NCBI GenBank assembly: GCA_963724405.1
Contig: CAVRUQ010000003.1
Location: 2,108,001 to 2,172,000, forward strand
Reading direction: 5' to 3'
Length of the DNA stretch: 64,000 nt
Origin: CAVQBJ01 sp963724405
GTDB lineage: Bacteria; Actinomycetota; Thermoleophilia; Solirubrobacterales; Solirubrobacteraceae
Shown: positions 60,776 to 64,000 of the stretch, in pieces
Position numbering within the stretch: position 1 is the first letter of the stretch
Layout of the letters: each line of letters opens with the position of its first letter
The notes under the pieces: generated by a model
Database searches by the model: none
The model's input: only the letters and a program-made list of their open reading frames with translations
Told to the model about the DNA's origin: nothing
Program-made: the position numbers and the translations under genes

Positions 60776-62656
60776 TTACGATCCGCTCAGCTGGCGGCGC
60801 AGCCTCAGTCGGCGGCGTTCTCGGCGCACGCGGAGCACGATCCTTCGCGCCAGTATGGCGAGCCGGCCCCGCTCCACGACACGAAGGTCGGCCTGGCGCC
60901 GCAGCGCCGCAGCCAGCTCCAGGTGCCCCCTGCGGGTGTAGTGCCGGGTGTTGAAGGTGACATCGTCGCGAGTGCGGATGAACGCTCTGACGTCGCAAAC
61001 GTGGACGTTGCTCAGCGTGGCCGCCAGCGCGTCGAGCGCCTCGTTGTAACGGCGCTGGTGGAGATGGAGCTCGCCGCTCGGGTCCTCTCTGCTCCCCAGG
61101 TCCACCTCCGCGCCGTTGATGAGCACCAGCGCCACGCCCGTGGGCACCGCGCTCGCCAACCACCTGATGTTCTCCTGGAAGCGCTCCAGTGACACCGGGC
61201 CGCAGTACTCGAACTCTCGGGCGAACCACTCGAGGAACTGATGGTCGATGCCGGCGTGCCCGAGCTCACGCTCCAGTTCGTCCCAGTTGGCGCTGTCCGT
61301 GATGTCCGTGTAGTACTGGCCATACGGCACGACGAAGTCAGTCCCCCTGAGCCGGTAGAGGCCCTGCCCGTATTCGTTCAGGAGACTGAGCGCGACATGC
61401 GTCACGCGCGAATCCGGGTCAAGCACGGCGGTCGTGTAGTTCGTACGATCGATGAACGGCAGACGGTCGATGATCTCGCCGAACTGCGTCAGCGTGTCCC
61501 GAGAGGAGCGCCGCAATATCTCTATGTGGTGCCACTCCACGTAGCAGCCGTGCTCGTTCGTGTAGCTGAGCTCGGTCAGCAGGGTGCCGGACAGAAAGTC
61601 GTTGACCTGCACCAGGTCGCAGCCGCCCTTGAGGAGCACCCTCGAGCGCAGAGGCCCGGAACCGGCCAGACCGTCGGCGCCGCGATCAGCGTTGTCGGTG
61701 TTGATCCAGTCGATTCCCAGCGTGGGGTCCAGCGGCGTCGCCACCTCGCCGACGACGTCAACCACGGGGGTTTCCAGAAGCTGGTAGAGCCAGTTCTCGA
61801 CGCCCATGTGCAGGATCCGACAGGTGAACAGGAAATCCGTCAGCACGCCGGCCTTCACGGAGTAGAAGCCGCAGATGCCGTAATCGCCGTAGCGATCCTG
61901 GACGCGAACGTAGCCCGTCGTCCGCTCCGGGTCTGACAGCAGCGTCGCGAACTCGTCCTCGCCCAGGCGGCGCTTCGTGTAGTTGAGCTGGTTCGTGCGA
62001 TTGATGAGCTCGAGCAGACGGGGGCCCTCGGCAGAACAGTCGCTCGCGAGCTCGACACGGATGTCGCAGGACCGGAGGAACTCCTCGTTCGAGACCGCCG
62101 ACTTCTCGCGATCGGCGAGCCGGTTCTGCAGCAGCCGATACTGGGCCAGCCGCGAGAGCTTGGCGTCGTCCTTGCCTCGCAGCTGCGGAAGCACCAGCAG
62201 GTGCGAGATGATGTCCGGCGCCGCCGTCTGCAGGCCGGGCGCGTAATGCATCGCCTCCTGGAGGTTGCCGACGTTGTCGTCGATGAACAGGACGTTGGGC
62301 GGGCGCAGCTGCATGTCCTCGATCAGCTCGGCAATCGCCTGGCCCTTCGGGGTCCACCCGATCCGCGGAAACACGAACTCGTCCCACAGGCCGTCCTCGG
62401 CCCGGAGCCGTTCCTCCACCTGCGCGAAGTCGTTCTTCGAGCAGATCGCGTTCACGATCCCCCTGCGGTTGAGCTCGCGGATCAGGCGTGCGTTGACGGG
62501 AGCGACCGACACCGGGCCTTCGCTCAGCGTGCCGGCCCAGAACGTTTCGTCGAGATCCCAGACAACGAGCTTCACGGGGTCGCGCAGACCGAAGTCGATC
62601 GGCGTGACCGTGGCGGGCGAAGGCGCAGGGAGGCGAGCGGTATGGGTGTCAGTCAT
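60776..62656 (-). CDS. FkbH-like HAD-IIIC family protein
   Basis: A 626-residue protein from ATG 62656 (AGGAGGACGTC ribosome site). The HAD motif is VWDLDETFW (D34, D36), with NAICSKNDFAQVEERL and VLFIDDNVGNLQEAM. A GNAT-like part (about 225-300; YVRVQDRYGDYGICGFY) is followed by a C-terminal SGNH-like region. FkbH-type proteins load glyceryl or acyl units onto carrier proteins; linked to GTs, it may modify a glycan. It is convergent with the GT4 gene. Confidence 0.85.
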   Translation of the reverse strand: MTDTHTARLPAPSPATVTPIDFGLRDPVKLVVWDLDETFWAGTLSEGPVSVAPVNARLIRELNRRGIVNAICSKNDFAQVEERLRAEDGLWDEFVFPRIGWTPKGQAIAELIEDMQLRPPNVLFIDDNVGNLQEAMHYAPGLQTAAPDIISHLLVLPQLRGKDDAKLSRLAQYRLLQNRLADREKSAVSNEEFLRSCDIRVELASDCSAEGPRLLELINRTNQLNYTKRRLGEDEFATLLSDPERTTGYVRVQDRYGDYGICGFYSVKAGVLTDFLFTCRILHMGVENWLYQLLETPVVDVVGEVATPLDPTLGIDWINTDNADRGADGLAGSGPLRSRVLLKGGCDLVQVNDFLSGTLLTELSYTNEHGCYVEWHHIEILRRSSRDTLTQFGEIIDRLPFIDRTNYTTAVLDPDSRVTHVALSLLNEYGQGLYRLRGTDFVVPYGQYYTDITDSANWDELERELGHAGIDHQFLEWFAREFEYCGPVSLERFQENIRWLASAVPTGVALVLINGAEVDLGSREDPSGELHLHQRRYNEALDALAATLSNVHVCDVRAFIRTRDDVTFNTRHYTRRGHLELAAALRRQADLRVVERGRLAILARRIVLRVRRERRRLRLRRQLSGS

Positions 62657-62833
62657 GACGTCCTCCTGATGTCGACGGAACATGCCGCCACCCGAGCAGT
62701 ACGGAGTGACGGCGCAACGACTGCCGAATGCGGCGGCTGAGCCGCGACGGGTCCGAGGGAGCCTGGACTGCCGGACCGGTGATCCGCGTGCGCGATCCGG
62801 CCTGCCCGGACACGATGGCACAAGTGCTGCCGG

Positions 62834-63550
62834 CTACTTCCACAGAATCAGCTCTCGCTCGACGGTCTGTGACGGGAGGGCGCGGAGTACCACCTTCCAG
62901 TAGCGCTCGGCCACCGGTAGGCTGAGGGCGAAGCTGAGGGACTGAGTGCGCAAGGCCGCGAGCGTCACCGGCTGCGGCTGGCTCGCCTCCGTTGCTTCGC
63001 CGTCGGGGATCACCTGCAAGGCGTACGACCCGCCGACGTCGACCGAGTGAACGACCACCTGCGCCCTCGACGCCGAGTGAGTCGGCGTCGAGAGCTCCAG
63101 CAGCGGCCTGCCGTTCTGCATGCGAACGCCGGCGGCTCCGAGCACGAGCCCCGCGGGCACGAAGGCCAGCAGCACCGCGAAGGGGACGACGAGCGACCGA
63201 CGGATCGAGAGCGAGAACGCGAGGCGCGACTCCACGCGGCCGCGCACGACGAGCAGGGCAACCGCGCTCACCGCCGCCCAGCCGATCTGCCAACTTGTCG
63301 CCGTCAAGCCGCCGGGAGCCTCGTTGAGCAGCAGGCCCAACAGGATCAGCAGGACGGCCACGCCGGTGCCCGCGAGCAGCCAACGAGTAACGCGGTCGGC
63401 ATGCGGAGCGACCGCGGTGAGCAGCTCTCCGGTGTTCGCAAGAGTCGCCAGGCCGAGGCCGGCCGTCACCGGCCAGGGCGCAGCGAGGGCGGTGGCGATG
63501 GGTGCGGCCGCGATCACGCAGGCACGGAGACCGAACTCTCGCCGGGTCAT
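62834..63550 (-). CDS. Membrane protein of unknown function (glycan locus)
   Basis: A 238-residue protein from ATG 63550, which overlaps the upstream stop as ATGA. Four hydrophobic segments (about 8-32, 52-75, 82-100, 118-140) precede an external C-terminal part (about 145-238) with RAQVVVHSVDVGGSYALQVIP and ERYWKVVLRALPSQTVERELILWK. No family recognised. It is coupled to the gene running off the right edge. Confidence 0.7.
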   Translation of the reverse strand: MTRREFGLRACVIAAAPIATALAAPWPVTAGLGLATLANTGELLTAVAPHADRVTRWLLAGTGVAVLLILLGLLLNEAPGGLTATSWQIGWAAVSAVALLVVRGRVESRLAFSLSIRRSLVVPFAVLLAFVPAGLVLGAAGVRMQNGRPLLELSTPTHSASRAQVVVHSVDVGGSYALQVIPDGEATEASQPQPVTLAALRTQSLSFALSLPVAERYWKVVLRALPSQTVERELILWK

Positions 63551-64000
63551 GACAGCCCGCGCAGGTCGTAGATCCGAAGCGCACCGTTGTCGTAGATTCG
63601 GTCTGCGCCGGCAACGGAGTCGAATTTCGTGACCGAAGCCCACGACGGCGGTCGGGTGCGGTTCTCGCCGCCGTACTCGCCGTTATCCGTGTACAGGCCC
63701 ACGTGCGGCAGATCCGTGGCCATGCGGGTGTCCACGAGGAGAAGCTGCAGGTTGGTCTGCCTCACCGTGGCGACGTCGCTCGGACTCGCGGGCGCGAGCA
63801 GCAATCGGCTGAGCTGCCCGTTGTCGATCTGATCGGCGAGGCTGGTCAGCGTGTGCTGGTTGCCGAGCGTCTCCGTCAGGAGCGAGTTCGTACGGTCGGC
63901 GTAGATGCGGTGACCCGCCGACACGTGAGCCCCGAGCCAGCTCGATGCCGCGACCGACAGCTCATCCACGGAGCGGTTCTCCGCCTCGACGAGGAACGCG
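63547..64000 (-). CDS. C-terminal part of a larger (probably membrane) protein, 5' end outside window
   Basis: The frame is open through the right edge, so only about 150 C-terminal residues are seen. The visible part is soluble-looking: VDELSVAASSWLGAHVSAGHRIYADRTNSLLTETLGN, LQLLLVDTRMATDLPHVGLYTDNGEYG and a final ALRIYDLRGLS. The pattern resembles the outer C-terminal domain of large bacterial membrane proteins of glycan pathways. The stop overlaps the next gene's ATG. Confidence 0.65.
   Translation of the reverse strand, partial: AFLVEAENRSVDELSVAASSWLGAHVSAGHRIYADRTNSLLTETLGNQHTLTSLADQIDNGQLSRLLLAPASPSDVATVRQTNLQLLLVDTRMATDLPHVGLYTDNGEYGGENRTRPPSWASVTKFDSVAGADRIYDNGALRIYDLRGLS

Overview
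The window is very GC-rich, densely coded DNA that looks like a soil actinobacterium. The order Solirubrobacterales (class Thermoleophilia) is the best guess, because of the many secreted proteins with Thr/Ser/Ala-rich linkers, OmpR-type two-component pairs and PadR, AraC and MerR-style regulation. This is inference from protein style; no rRNA or tRNA gene was found.

Layout. 1-9580: a partial secreted repeat protein, a peptidoglycan amidase-like lipoprotein, an LCP cell-wall ligase, a DUF167 protein, a PadR regulator divergent from a cupredoxin, an AraC regulator divergent from a metallo-beta-lactamase-fold hydrolase, an alpha/beta hydrolase, a decayed TIGR03118 gene and an ArsR/SRPBCC pair. 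9581-20858 is the most striking block. A PG-binding adaptor, ABC ATPase, Ig-repeat protein and MacB-like permease form an operon headed by a lipoprotein. It is flanked by two mirror-image cassettes, each a lipoprotein divergent from a response regulator and histidine kinase. Both lipoproteins and the sensor of the second kinase carry the same two-cysteine module, here called CMR-FPDP. Both divergent promoter regions carry the same arrangement of four half-sites. 20859-33600: a VapBC-type pair whose toxin seems to start at CTG, DUF899 and DUF1801 proteins, a Vps62-like membrane protein, a GH27 enzyme, a beta-helix/DUF4214 protein and a frameshifted giant gene.

33600-47000: GH76, FecR-like, DUF4242, a LuxR-type ATPase regulator, an FAD oxidoreductase, an SDR, an HD-GYP protein, a DUF5519 gene behind a MerR-type promoter, a secreted protein with 13 Cys-Cys pairs, and an XRE/nucleotidyltransferase pair. 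46474-56423: an S53 peptidase, a GT39/PMT mannosyltransferase, a DUF4143 ATPase inserted into the remains of a second PMT-like gene end, a type-B esterase and an IPT-repeat protein. 56946-64000: GH16, GH26-like, GT4, an FkbH-like HAD protein and membrane proteins, which look like a glycan or exopolysaccharide locus continuing off the right edge.

Several genes carry single-base frameshifts in C or G runs. These are either real decay or assembly errors, and reads would decide.
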